Under the pieces are notes generated by a model, which was given only the letters and a program-made list of their open reading frames with translations, was not told where the DNA came from and searched no databases. 64,000 nucleotides of DNA from contig NZ_OZ251603.1 of NCBI RefSeq assembly GCF_965243865.1, positions 2,480,001 to 2,544,000 on the forward strand, in the 5' to 3' direction. Both the position numbers and the translations under genes were made by a program. Positions 44,505 through 53,659 of the stretch are shown one piece after another; within the stretch, counting starts at the first letter, position 1; the number at the start of each line of letters is the position of its first letter. Origin of the DNA: Hyphomicrobium_A sp965243865 (lineage in GTDB: Bacteria; Pseudomonadota; Alphaproteobacteria; Rhizobiales; Hyphomicrobiaceae).

Positions 44505-45233
44505 TCAAATGAGCTGCAGCGATTTGAGGCTCGCATGCCCTTCGCGGCCCACGATGATGTGATCGTGGACGGAGATCCCCAGCGGTGCCGCCGATTGGAT
44601 GATCTGCTTCGTCATATCGATGTCCGCGCGCGACGGCGTCGGGTCTCCCGAGGGATGATTGTGCACCAGGATGATCGCCGTCGCTGAAAGCTCCAGCGCC
44701 CGCTTGATCACCTCCCGCACGTAGACCGGCGTGTGATCGACCGTCCCCTGCTGCTGCACCTCGTCGGCGATCAGCCGGTTGCGCTTGTCCAGAAACAGAA
44801 TGCGAAACTGCTCGCGATGCTCATGGCTCTGTGCCGCGTAGAGATAGTCGAGCACCTGCTTCCACGACGATAGCGCCGGGCGTTGCACCAGCTCGCTGCG
44901 CATCATGCGCAAAGCGGCCGCCCGTACCAGCTTCAATTCGGTGATGACGCTGTCGCCGACGTCCTTCACTTCCTTGAGCCGTTGCTCCGGCGCGTTGATC
45001 ACCTCCGCGAACGTGCCGAACTGCGCTAGCAGCCGCTTGGCGATAGCCTTCGTGTCCCTGCGCGGCAGAGCCCGGAACAGCAGCAGCTCAAGAAGCTCGT
45101 AGTCGGGCAGCGCGTCGGCGCCTCCCTTGCGGAAGCGCTCGCGCAGACGTTGCCGATGGCCTGCATGATCGGGGGTCGCGGCTTTGAAGAGCGCGCCTTG
45201 TTCGTTGACCCCGCTCTCCTCGCGATCCGGCAT
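44505..45233 (-). CDS. radC: RadC-family JAB-domain protein
   Basis: 242 residues from ATG 45233. An N-terminal helix-hairpin-helix-like part (HRQRLRERFRKGGADALPDYELLELLLFRALPRRD) is followed by a JAB/MPN domain with the metal site VHNHPSGDPTPSRADIDMT (His-x-His...Asp) intact. RadC is widely annotated as a DNA repair protein, but that role is disputed; the domain suggests a metallo-isopeptidase-type fold. It lies directly downstream of map (16 bases) as in many alphaproteobacteria. An in-frame start at 45359 would overlap map. Confidence 0.88.
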   Translation of the reverse strand: MPDREESGVNEQGALFKAATPDHAGHRQRLRERFRKGGADALPDYELLELLLFRALPRRDTKAIAKRLLAQFGTFAEVINAPEQRLKEVKDVGDSVITELKLVRAAALRMMRSELVQRPALSSWKQVLDYLYAAQSHEHREQFRILFLDKRNRLIADEVQQQGTVDHTPVYVREVIKRALELSATAIILVHNHPSGDPTPSRADIDMTKQIIQSAAPLGISVHDHIIVGREGHASLKSLQLI

Positions 45234-45249
45234 GACGTTGGCGCTGACC

Positions 45250-46074
45250 TCAGCTCGCGGCAAAGCGCGGGAAATCGAGGCCCGCGGGCGACTTGGTGAA
45301 GATCTCGCAGCCAGTCTCCGTGACGCCGACGCTGTGCTCGAACTGCGCCGACAGCTCACGATCGCGCGTCACCGCCGTCCATCCGTCAGGCAACACCTTC
45401 ACGTGCGGCCGCCCGAGATTGATCATCGGTTCGATCGTGAACAGCATCCCGGGCTCCAGCACGACGCCCTCGCCCGCTTCGCCGTAATGCAAGATGTTCG
45501 GGCGGTCGTGGAACGTCAGTCCCAGTCCATGGCCGCAGAAGTCACGCACCACGGAGCAGCGCTCGCCCTCGGCAAAGGTCTGTATCGCAGCGCCGATATG
45601 ACCGGTCGTGGCGCCCGGCTTCACTTCGGCAATCCCGCGCATCAGAGCTTCGTAGGTGACCGAAATCAGCCTCTCGGCGCGGCGCGAAATCTGGCCGACC
45701 GGATACATGCGGCTGGTATCGCCGTGCCATCCGTCGACAATCAGAGTGACGTCGATGTTGATGATCTCGCCCTCGCGCAGCGGCTTCGGCCCCGGAATAC
45801 CGTGGCACACCACGTGGTTTATCGAGGTGCAGATCGCTTTGGGGAAGCCGCGGTAGTTCAGCGGCGCCGGATAGGCATTGTTGTCGAGCGCAAATTTCAG
45901 AACCCGCTCGTCGAGTTCCTCTGTGGTGACGCCCGGCTGCACGTATTCGGTCAGCATATCGAGCGCCTGGGCCGCGAGCTGCCCCGCCTTGCGCATTCCG
46001 GCGAAGCCCTCAGGCCCGTGCCGCTTGACCTTTCCATCCCGATCGGCCGCGCGGCCGACTTCAACGTTCGACAT
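45250..46074 (-). CDS. map: Methionine aminopeptidase, type I
   Basis: 274 residues, removes the initiator Met from nascent chains. Metal ligands are visible in order: Asp (INIDVTLIVDG), Asp (WHGDTSRMYPVG), His (CGHGLGLTFH), Glu (LFTIEPMINLG) and Glu (SAQFEHSVGV). The length suggests a short N-terminal extension in front of the catalytic fold. Followed by radC on the same strand. It is divergent from nifA across a 354-base gap. Confidence 0.96.
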   Translation of the reverse strand: MSNVEVGRAADRDGKVKRHGPEGFAGMRKAGQLAAQALDMLTEYVQPGVTTEELDERVLKFALDNNAYPAPLNYRGFPKAICTSINHVVCHGIPGPKPLREGEIINIDVTLIVDGWHGDTSRMYPVGQISRRAERLISVTYEALMRGIAEVKPGATTGHIGAAIQTFAEGERCSVVRDFCGHGLGLTFHDRPNILHYGEAGEGVVLEPGMLFTIEPMINLGRPHVKVLPDGWTAVTRDRELSAQFEHSVGVTETGCEIFTKSPAGLDFPRFAAS

Positions 46075-46291
46075 CTCTAAGGAATCCTGTTGGCCCGGCT
46101 GGGGCCGAGGCCATGACGTTAATGAGCGCTGGACACTGTTGACCCTGGAGCATACTTAGATGCACCCGGCCTGCCCACCCATTTAATGGGCACTTTGCGG
46201 CGTCCCAAGAGGTGCGAGCAGAGCCCTGGCTTGCATCGAGTGGCTGACCAACAGCGGCCGGTTGTCGCAAAACTTCAAACTAGAATAGATT

Positions 46292-46313
46292 TAGCCTGAC
46301 GTCCGTCAGTCTA
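46292..46313. promoter_or_regulatory. Imperfect 22-bp palindrome upstream of nifA
   Basis: TAGCCTGACGTCCGTCAGTCTA: CTGACG (46296-46301) and CGTCAG (46304-46309) are perfect, and TAG/CTA flank them. It lies about 120 bases before the nifA ATG and is a candidate operator. The 46075-46428 gap otherwise shows a weak hairpin (AAGCCC 46315-46320, GGGCTT 46330-46335). No sigma-54 element or TTGAT-N4-ATCAA (FixK/FNR) box was seen. Confidence 0.45.
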
Positions 46314-46428
46314 GAAGCCCCATTTTGCAGGGCTTTGCGGCGCAAACGTGCACGTTGCCGCTCGGATTATCACGCGCTGACGGAAACTTAGGCGCGACAC
46401 TTTTCGATCTGCCGATTACGCTTTTGCG

Positions 46429-48219
46429 ATGCAGCGGAGAACACCAAGTCTCCTCGAACCGTCGATATCGCGAGGCGGTGAAATGATTTCTGTGAAGCAG
46501 TCGACGAGTGTGATGCCGTCAGCGCCCGCCCCCAAACAGCTGGGCGAGGTCGCTTTGATTGGGATCTACGAGGTCTCGAAGATTCTCGCCAAACCGGCGC
46601 GGCTCGAGACAACACTTTCGAACGTCCTCAACCTGCTGTCCTCGTTCCTAGACATGCAGCACGGCACCATCGTCCTCCTTGATGATGACGACGTGCCCGG
46701 CATGGTTGTCGGCACCGTATGGACGGAAGAGGTCGCGTACGAGGGTCATCAGCACTTGCCGCGTAAGGTGCTGGACCAGATCATTGCGACGTCCATGCCG
46801 CTGGTGCTCGAGAACGCCGGCGCGCACCCCTTGTTCCAAGGGGCGCCCCAGGAAACCACTGCGACCGCGGACGGGCAGCCCGTTTCCTTCATTGGCGTGC
46901 CCATCAAGATCGAGGACCGCGTCGTCGGCACGCTGTCGATCGTGCGCGTCTGGGATAAGGGCAGCGAATTCCGCTCCGATCACGACGTTCGCTTTCTTTC
47001 GATGATCGCCAATCTGATCGGTCAGACGATCCAGCTGCACCGCGTCATCGCCCGCGACCGCGAGCGCTTGATGGATCAGAGCCGCCGGCTTGAGAAAGAG
47101 CTCACCAGCGTCAAGCCGGGCAGGGAGCGCTCGCGCGTCGCTGGCATCATCGGCGAAAGCGCAGCCATTCGTGCGCTGCTGAACAAGATCGAGATCGTCG
47201 CCAAATCGAACGCGACCGTGCTGCTGCGCGGTGAGTCGGGGACGGGCAAAGAGCTTTGTGCTCGCGCCATCCACGAGCTGTCGTCTCGTTCCAAAGGGCC
47301 CTTCATCAAGATCAACTGCGCGGCGTTGCCCGAATCGGTACTGGAATCCGAGCTATTCGGACACGAGAAGGGCGCCTTCACCGGCGCCATCGCGTCCCGT
47401 AAGGGCCGTTTCGAACTGGCCGATGGCGGCTCCATCTTTCTCGACGAGATCGGCGAGATATCACCGGCCTTCCAGGCCAAGCTGCTGCGCGTCCTGCAGG
47501 AAGGCGAGTTCGACCGGATCGGCAGCACCAAGACTCAGAAGGTCGACGTGCGCGTCGTCGCCGCCACCAATCGCGATCTTGAAGAAGCAGTAAGCAAGGG
47601 CACGTTCCGCGCCGACCTTTACTATCGCATCAGTGTCGTGCCGTTGCGCATTCCTTCGTTGCGCGAGCGTAAAGGGGACATCCCCCTCCTCGCCGAGAGC
47701 TTCCTCATACGCTTTAACAAAGAGAACAATCGCAACCTGAAGCTTGCTTCCAGCGCAATCGACGTGCTGAAGGCCTGCTACTTCCCAGGCAATGTGCGCG
47801 AGCTTGAAAACTGCGTGTTCCGCACCGCAACGCTGGCTTCTGGCGCCTCCATCGTCGACGACGACTTCGCCTGCCGCCACGACCTCTGCCTCTCCTCCCT
47901 GCTCTGGAAGGGCGGCGGCGGAAATTCGCTTCCGGAGCGTCCCAAGCCGCAAATTCCACTTCCCGTCATGCCTACATCGGCGGAGATGGCGCGGCCGGCG
48001 ACGCCGGTGCCAGCGGAAGCCCGCTCACCCAATTCAGATTCCGAAATGGGTGGTGCACTCGACGGCGATGGCGCTCCCTCGACCGAACGCGATCGTCTCG
48101 TAGAGGCCATGGAAAAGGCAGGCTGGGTTCAGGCCAAGGCCGCGCGCATCCTCGGGCTGACGCCGCGCCAGATCGGCTATGCCCTCAAGAAGCACGGCAT
48201 CGAGATCCGCCACTTCTGA
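46429..48219 (+). CDS. nifA: Nif-specific transcriptional activator NifA
   Basis: 596 residues: GAF sensor (about 45-205), sigma-54 AAA+ domain and C-terminal Fis-type HTH (KAARILGLTPRQIGYALKKHGIEIRHF). The AAA+ part has Walker A GESGTGKE and the sigma-54-contact loop GAFTGA intact. The oxygen-sensing motif C-x11-C-x19-C-x4-C is present exactly as in rhizobial NifA (Cys 450, 462, 482, 487). It binds TGT-N10-ACA sites, four of which are seen downstream (50285, 50316, 56313 and 56351). An alternative start at 46483 is possible. Confidence 0.97.
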   Translation: MQRRTPSLLEPSISRGGEMISVKQSTSVMPSAPAPKQLGEVALIGIYEVSKILAKPARLETTLSNVLNLLSSFLDMQHGTIVLLDDDDVPGMVVGTVWTEEVAYEGHQHLPRKVLDQIIATSMPLVLENAGAHPLFQGAPQETTATADGQPVSFIGVPIKIEDRVVGTLSIVRVWDKGSEFRSDHDVRFLSMIANLIGQTIQLHRVIARDRERLMDQSRRLEKELTSVKPGRERSRVAGIIGESAAIRALLNKIEIVAKSNATVLLRGESGTGKELCARAIHELSSRSKGPFIKINCAALPESVLESELFGHEKGAFTGAIASRKGRFELADGGSIFLDEIGEISPAFQAKLLRVLQEGEFDRIGSTKTQKVDVRVVAATNRDLEEAVSKGTFRADLYYRISVVPLRIPSLRERKGDIPLLAESFLIRFNKENNRNLKLASSAIDVLKACYFPGNVRELENCVFRTATLASGASIVDDDFACRHDLCLSSLLWKGGGGNSLPERPKPQIPLPVMPTSAEMARPATPVPAEARSPNSDSEMGGALDGDGAPSTERDRLVEAMEKAGWVQAKAARILGLTPRQIGYALKKHGIEIRHF

Positions 48220-48249
48220 CGCGCTGACAAAGCGCGTCAGTTGCGCTGC

Positions 48250-49095
48250 TCAGACGGCTTCGATGCTGACGGCGACATCGCGTGGCCGTGCGAAGTAGGG
48301 CATTGAAGTCACCAGTACATCCGCGCCCGTGCCCGCATACTCGGCCGCATTTTCCGTTGTGATCCCGCCCGCCGCAGCAATCAGCGGACGCTTCGGAGCG
48401 GCTTTCAATGCGGCAACGAGGGCTTGGATGTCTGCGGGGCTCAACTTCTCGGCCTGGACAACGTCGAAGCCCGCCGCCGCCGCTTCGAGCGCCGTTGCGA
48501 TACTCTTAGCCTCGATGACCAGTTTCTTTTCAGGCACCGCGCGCCGCAAGCGCGCAACCAGCTCGGCGAGAGGAACATCGGCGAGAAATGCCCGGTGCTC
48601 AGGAAAAACGAGCACGCTCTCCGACAAGCCAAGGCGATGCATCGAAGCACCGCCCGCCTGCACGGCACGCGCCGCAAACGATTTGGTCCCAGGCGTATTT
48701 TTGCGCGTGCAGGCGATGCCGATATCGGGCGCAACGCGGCGCGCGGCCTCCACGATCGCGCGCGCCGCGCTGGCAACGCCCGACCACGCCTCGATCAGCG
48801 TCTGCGACACCTTCCAGCCGCGATGCAGTGCTTCCGCAGATCCCGTAGCGGTGAGGATCACCGCGCCAGCTTCAAGGACGTCGCCCGAGCACGTCTGTGC
48901 CGTAACACTCTCGCAGCCCGCCAACCGCAGCAGCGCCACGGCGCTCTCGACCTCCGCCACAACCATTTGCCCGCGCGCCTTGAACGTCATTCGCCCGGCT
49001 GAGCTGCCGATACCGAGGGCTGCCGTCGTCAGGTCGCCATAAGGAACGTCGTCAGCCAGCAGGGCTTCGAGTTCACTCGGAAAAGCCGTGGTCAT
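48250..49095 (-). CDS. modD: ModD-type, NadC-like phosphoribosyltransferase-fold protein
   Basis: 281 residues from ATG 49095. The fold and length match quinolinate phosphoribosyltransferase (DVPYGDLTT near the start, IACTRKNTPGTKSFAARAVQAGGASMHRLGL, VIEAKSIATALEAAAAGFDVVQAEKLS and AAGGITTENAAEYA). The RKNTPGTK variant and its placement in a Mo-rich nif area fit ModD, which occurs with molybdate genes and whose reaction is not established. NadC itself is a weaker alternative. Convergent with nifA. Confidence 0.8.
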   Translation of the reverse strand: MTTAFPSELEALLADDVPYGDLTTAALGIGSSAGRMTFKARGQMVVAEVESAVALLRLAGCESVTAQTCSGDVLEAGAVILTATGSAEALHRGWKVSQTLIEAWSGVASAARAIVEAARRVAPDIGIACTRKNTPGTKSFAARAVQAGGASMHRLGLSESVLVFPEHRAFLADVPLAELVARLRRAVPEKKLVIEAKSIATALEAAAAGFDVVQAEKLSPADIQALVAALKAAPKRPLIAAAGGITTENAAEYAGTGADVLVTSMPYFARPRDVAVSIEAV

Positions 49096-49231
49096 ACCAG
49101 TGTCCTTTGCGCCGGTTGGGGTTTTCGATGCGCGTGCGCTTGGCCACAAGTGCGTCGGGTTTCTGACACTGCCACACGCAGAAACCGCACGCGCCCCGGC
49201 TTTGCGCCTGATTTCATGGTCGGTTACACTT

Positions 49232-49246
49232 CGGCATGCAGATTGC
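49232..49246 (+). promoter_or_regulatory. Weak sigma-54-like element before the DUF2478 gene
   Basis: CGGCATGCAGATTGC has GG and GC at the right 10-base spacing but only partial match to TGGCAC. No TGT-N10-ACA site was found upstream within the gap, so NifA control is uncertain. Confidence 0.35.
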
Positions 49247-49292
49247 TCAATCGTGAGTAGCGGCCCTGCGGGCCTCATCTGCGGAGAGCGAC

Positions 49293-49946
49293 ATGCAATT
49301 CATGAGCTACCACGAGAACCTGCTTAAACTGGCGGGCGTCATCTACCGCTCCGGCGAGGACGATGTCGATGGATTGCTTGCCGGCTTCGCCGCCGATCTC
49401 GTCCGCGAAGGGCATCGTATCGGCGGCGTCGTGCAGTTCAACGGCAAGAAGGCCGCCGATCCGAGGCCCGGTATGTCGCTCATCGACCTCATGACCGGGC
49501 GCTCGATCTCGATCAGTCAATCGCTCGGCGCAGCGTCGGCTGCCTGCAAGCTCGATCCGTCCGGCCTGGCGGATGCTGCCGTAGCGGTCAGCCGTGCCAT
49601 CGCCGAGAACGTCGAGCTCGTCATCGTCAACAAGTTCTCCAAGCAGGAAGCGAGTGGCGGGGGCCTGCGTGCCGAAATCGCCGACGCTGTGGTGGCGGGT
49701 CTTCCGATCCTCACGGCCGTTTCCGACAAGTGCTACGACGACTGGATGAGCTTCACCGGCGGATACGGCACGACACTGGCGTGCGAACGCAGCATCATTG
49801 ACGATTGGTGGCGCAGCATATCGCAGCGGGAAGGTCGCGCGCGCCTCTTGGCGAGCCTCGAGCAGGTGTTCGAAGCCGCAGCTGCGCAGCCGCCAGTAGC
49901 GGGAGCGACTGACGCGCGCCTACTTCCCTATCATAACGTCGGATGA
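49293..49946 (+). CDS. DUF2478-domain protein, molybdenum-linked
   Basis: 217 residues resembling DUF2478, a degenerate P-loop/THEP1-like fold often encoded beside molybdate genes. Visible blocks are LAGVIYRSGEDDVDGLLAGFAADL, ADPRPGMSLIDLMTGRSISISQSLG and ELVIVNKFSKQEASGGGLRAEIADAVVAGLPILTAV. The usual GxxxxGKS Walker A is not seen, as expected in this family. Its stop overlaps the 3' end of the convergent mop gene by 27 bases. Confidence 0.75.
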   Translation: MQFMSYHENLLKLAGVIYRSGEDDVDGLLAGFAADLVREGHRIGGVVQFNGKKAADPRPGMSLIDLMTGRSISISQSLGAASAACKLDPSGLADAAVAVSRAIAENVELVIVNKFSKQEASGGGLRAEIADAVVAGLPILTAVSDKCYDDWMSFTGGYGTTLACERSIIDDWWRSISQREGRARLLASLEQVFEAAAAQPPVAGATDARLLPYHNVG

Positions 49947-50126
49947 CTTGATCACGGCCGATACCGCGTCGCCGACCTTGAGACCCAGGTCGTCGACCGC
50001 CTCGTTCGTGATCGAAGAAGTCATGATCAGCCCGGGTGCCAACTCGACCCTCACGTGCGCGGTGGTCGAGCCCTTCGTCACGGCGACCACACGACCAGGG
50101 AGCACGTTGCGTGCGCTGAGTTTCAT
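49920..50126 (-). CDS. mop: Molybdopterin/molybdate-binding Mop (TOBE) protein
   Basis: 68 residues from ATG 50126. MKLSARNVLPGRVVAVTKGSTTAHVRVELAPG...TSSITNEAVDDLGLKVGDAVSAVIKSSDVMIGK is a single molbindin/TOBE domain. Such proteins assemble into hexamers storing molybdate, here presumably for FeMo-cofactor synthesis. An in-frame start at 50204 would add a non-homologous leader. Confidence 0.92.
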   Translation of the reverse strand: MKLSARNVLPGRVVAVTKGSTTAHVRVELAPGLIMTSSITNEAVDDLGLKVGDAVSAVIKSSDVMIGK

Positions 50127-50284
50127 GAGCTTTGCCTCTGCTGAATTCCGATCGCGGCATTGTTGCCTGCTCTGGTTATCGGGCCGTTCTCGACGCGGAG
50201 CCATTGCCGGCGATGCCGCATCATCGCTCTGGCTATTCAGCGTCGTCAGACGTGCGCGCGCACGGGTGCGATGTCATCCGCTGG
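50127..50284. other. Upstream part of the mop-LRV intergenic region
   Basis: The gap 50127-50448 holds the shared control region of mop (minus) and the LRV-suf operon (plus). This 5' part shows no recognisable element; the NifA sites and the sigma-54 promoter are downstream of it. Confidence 0.45.
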
Positions 50285-50300
50285 TGTCGGACATACGACA
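50285..50300. promoter_or_regulatory. NifA upstream activator sequence 1 (LRV-suf operon)
   Basis: TGTCGGACATACGACA is a perfect TGT-N10-ACA site. It lies about 100 bases upstream of the sigma-54 promoter, the usual distance for NifA. The dyad is symmetric and could also serve the divergent mop gene. Confidence 0.85.
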
Positions 50301-50315
50301 CGCATCAGCCATCTA

Positions 50316-50331
50316 TGTCGCGGGAACGACA
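50316..50331. promoter_or_regulatory. NifA upstream activator sequence 2 (LRV-suf operon)
   Basis: TGTCGCGGGAACGACA is a second perfect TGT-N10-ACA site, 31 bases from the first (start to start), close to three helical turns. Confidence 0.85.
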
Positions 50332-50386
50332 GACAGAATTCCCCGGCGCCTACCTTATAACTATTCAAATTCAACCAGTTAATCTC

Positions 50387-50402
50387 TGGCACGCGGCTTG
50401 AA
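50387..50402 (+). promoter_or_regulatory. Sigma-54 promoter of the LRV-suf operon
   Basis: TGGCACGCGGCTTGAA matches TGGCACG-N4-TTGCW at all positions but one (A for C in the -12 element). It lies about 46 bases before the 41-codon ORF and 56 bases after the second activator sequence. Confidence 0.75.
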
Positions 50403-50448
50403 AGGGTGACGATACGACTTCGGTCGTCAGCCCTTTCGGAGCGAACAG

Positions 50449-50574
50449 ATGGCGAGTCATAGCGCAGGCGAACGGTCTCGCATCATTGCAAAGCGCGCGA
50501 GCGCAAGCGCAGAAGCACACGCCGCAATCCTGACCTGCGTCAGCGGAAAGTTCGCATCGGAGCCGCAACGATGA
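50449..50574 (+). CDS. 41-codon ORF translationally coupled to the LRV gene
   Basis: ATG at 50449 follows GGAGCGAACAG. The 41-residue reading (MASHSAGERSRIIAKRASAS...) is Ala/Ser/Arg-rich, with one Cys, and ends at TGA 50572-50574, overlapping the LRV ATG at 50571. The ATGA overlap and the good ribosome binding site suggest translation of a leader peptide or small protein. No homologue is recognised; it could be only a coupling leader. Confidence 0.45.
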   Translation: MASHSAGERSRIIAKRASASAEAHAAILTCVSGKFASEPQR

Positions 50575-51381
50575 GCGGCGCTGACGACGCAAACGCGGCG
50601 CTCGCGGCCATTGATTGGCTGGGCCGCCCTGTACAGTGTGGCGACTGCCCGCACGAACCTATCCGCGCTGAAGCGCGCTGCGATCTCGGCCGCATCTGTG
50701 TCCGCGACCAGCGCGCTCGCCGCATCGATCGCTTCTTCGCGGCAAATCCTGCCGAAGCCGACAAATACCTGAGGCACCCCTATTTCGAGACGCGGGTGCT
50801 AGCAGCCAAGTACGCCAGCATCTTCCTGCTGCCGCCTCTGATGGAAGACCCCGAACCGGACGTGCGCACGATGGTCGCGCAGCGGCTGCCGTTGAATCGT
50901 ATCGCCCATCTTTCCAATGACCCCGATCGCAAAGTGCGCATGGTGTTGGCGCAGCGGCTGGAAGGCGCAGCCCTCGTGGCCATGCTGCACGATGTCGACT
51001 ACTGGGTGCGCCTTGGTGCCGTAAAGCGCGTGCCAGAGGACGTGCTGCCCATCGCTATGCACGACCCAGATCCGCAGGTGCGCCGCGAAGTGGCGCGCCG
51101 CATCAAGTCGGACGTGCTGCCGGCCATGTCGTTCGATCCAGATCCCTTGGTGCGCGTCGCCGTCGCCGCACGGCTGGAGCCAAAGCAACTGATGGCGCTC
51201 GTCGAAGACGACGACCTACGCGTCCGTTACGTCGTCGCAGAGCGCGGCACGCCATTGGTGTTGTCACGCCTGCAGGACGATCCCGACCCCGAGGTCAAGC
51301 AACTTGCGCGTCAGCGCGCCAAGACTGGCGCCGACACGACGGCCTCTAGCGCCAACAACGTATGCATCAGCGGAGAGAAGA

Positions 51382-51407
<26 letters not shown>
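50571..51407 (+). CDS. 4Fe-4S leucine-rich-variant (LRV) repeat protein
   Basis: 278 residues. The N-terminal four-Cys motif C23-x2-C26-x10-C37-x5-C43 would hold a 4Fe-4S cluster. About eight 24-residue helical repeats follow (DPDRKVRMVLAQRL, DPDPQVRREVARRI, DPDPLVRVAVAARL, DDDLRVRYVVAERG). The layout is that of the Azotobacter vinelandii LRV protein, known from nif regions. Its role is unknown, and a part in cluster delivery or sensing is an inference. Its 3' end overlaps the sufB start by 26 bases. Confidence 0.9.
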
Positions 51408-52863
<1,456 letters not shown>

Positions 52864-52896
52864 TATCCCAGCCCGCAACGGATGAAGGAATATGCA

Positions 52897-53655
52897 ATGA
52901 CGCCCTTACTGCAGATCAAGAACCTTCAGGCTGAGATTACCGGCAAGAAGATTTTGCACGGCGTGAACCTCGACATCGGCAAAGGCGAAGTGCACGCGAT
53001 CATGGGGCCGAATGGATCGGGCAAGTCCACGTTGTCGTACGTGCTGGCCGGTAAGCCAGACTATGACGTGACGGCCGGCGAGGTGCTGTTGGACGGTGCA
53101 AACATCCTCGATACGGCCGCCGATGAGCGCGCCGCGGCCGGTCTGTTTCTCGCGTTCCAGTACCCGCTGGAGATCCCCGGCGTCACCACGATGACCTTCC
53201 TGCGCGCCGCGCTCAATGCGCAGCGCAAGAAGCGCGGCGAGCCGGAGCTTTCTTCGCCCGAGATTCTGCGCCGCGTTCGCACCGAGGCCGAAAAGCTCGG
53301 CATCGATCCGGAAATGCTGCGCCGCCCCGTCAACGTCGGTTTCTCCGGTGGCGAGAAGAAGCGCGCGGAGACCCTGCAGATGGCGCTTCTGGAACCGCGT
53401 GTGTGCGTCCTCGATGAAACAGATTCAGGCCTCGACATCGATGCGCTGAAGGTCGTCGCCGATGGCGTAAACCGCCTGCGCTCGCCCGATCGCTCGATGG
53501 TCGTGATCACCCACTACCAGCGCCTGCTCGACTACATCGTGCCCGACGTCGTGCACGTCTTCTCCAAGGGCCACATCGTCCGCACCGGTGGCAAGGAGTT
53601 GGCGCTCGAGCTCGAAGCCAATGGTTATGCCGAGTACCTGGAAGAGGCAGCGTGA
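52897..53655 (+). CDS. sufC: SufC ATPase of the SUF Fe-S assembly complex
   Basis: 252 residues from ATG 52897; an in-frame ATG at 52882 is possible, but AAGGAA lies just before the later one. ABC-ATPase motifs are Walker A GPNGSGKST, Q-loop AFQYP, signature FSGGEKKRAE, Walker B CVLDETDSGLD and ITHYQRLL with the switch His. SufC powers the SufBCD scaffold. The 33-base gap to sufB implies the same operon. Confidence 0.96.
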   Translation: MTPLLQIKNLQAEITGKKILHGVNLDIGKGEVHAIMGPNGSGKSTLSYVLAGKPDYDVTAGEVLLDGANILDTAADERAAAGLFLAFQYPLEIPGVTTMTFLRAALNAQRKKRGEPELSSPEILRRVRTEAEKLGIDPEMLRRPVNVGFSGGEKKRAETLQMALLEPRVCVLDETDSGLDIDALKVVADGVNRLRSPDRSMVVITHYQRLLDYIVPDVVHVFSKGHIVRTGGKELALELEANGYAEYLEEAA

Positions 53656-53659
53656 GCCG

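Noticed and set aside
49096..49231. NifA activator sites upstream of the DUF2478 gene
   Set aside because: TGT and ACA triplets occur but no pair has the 10-base spacing.
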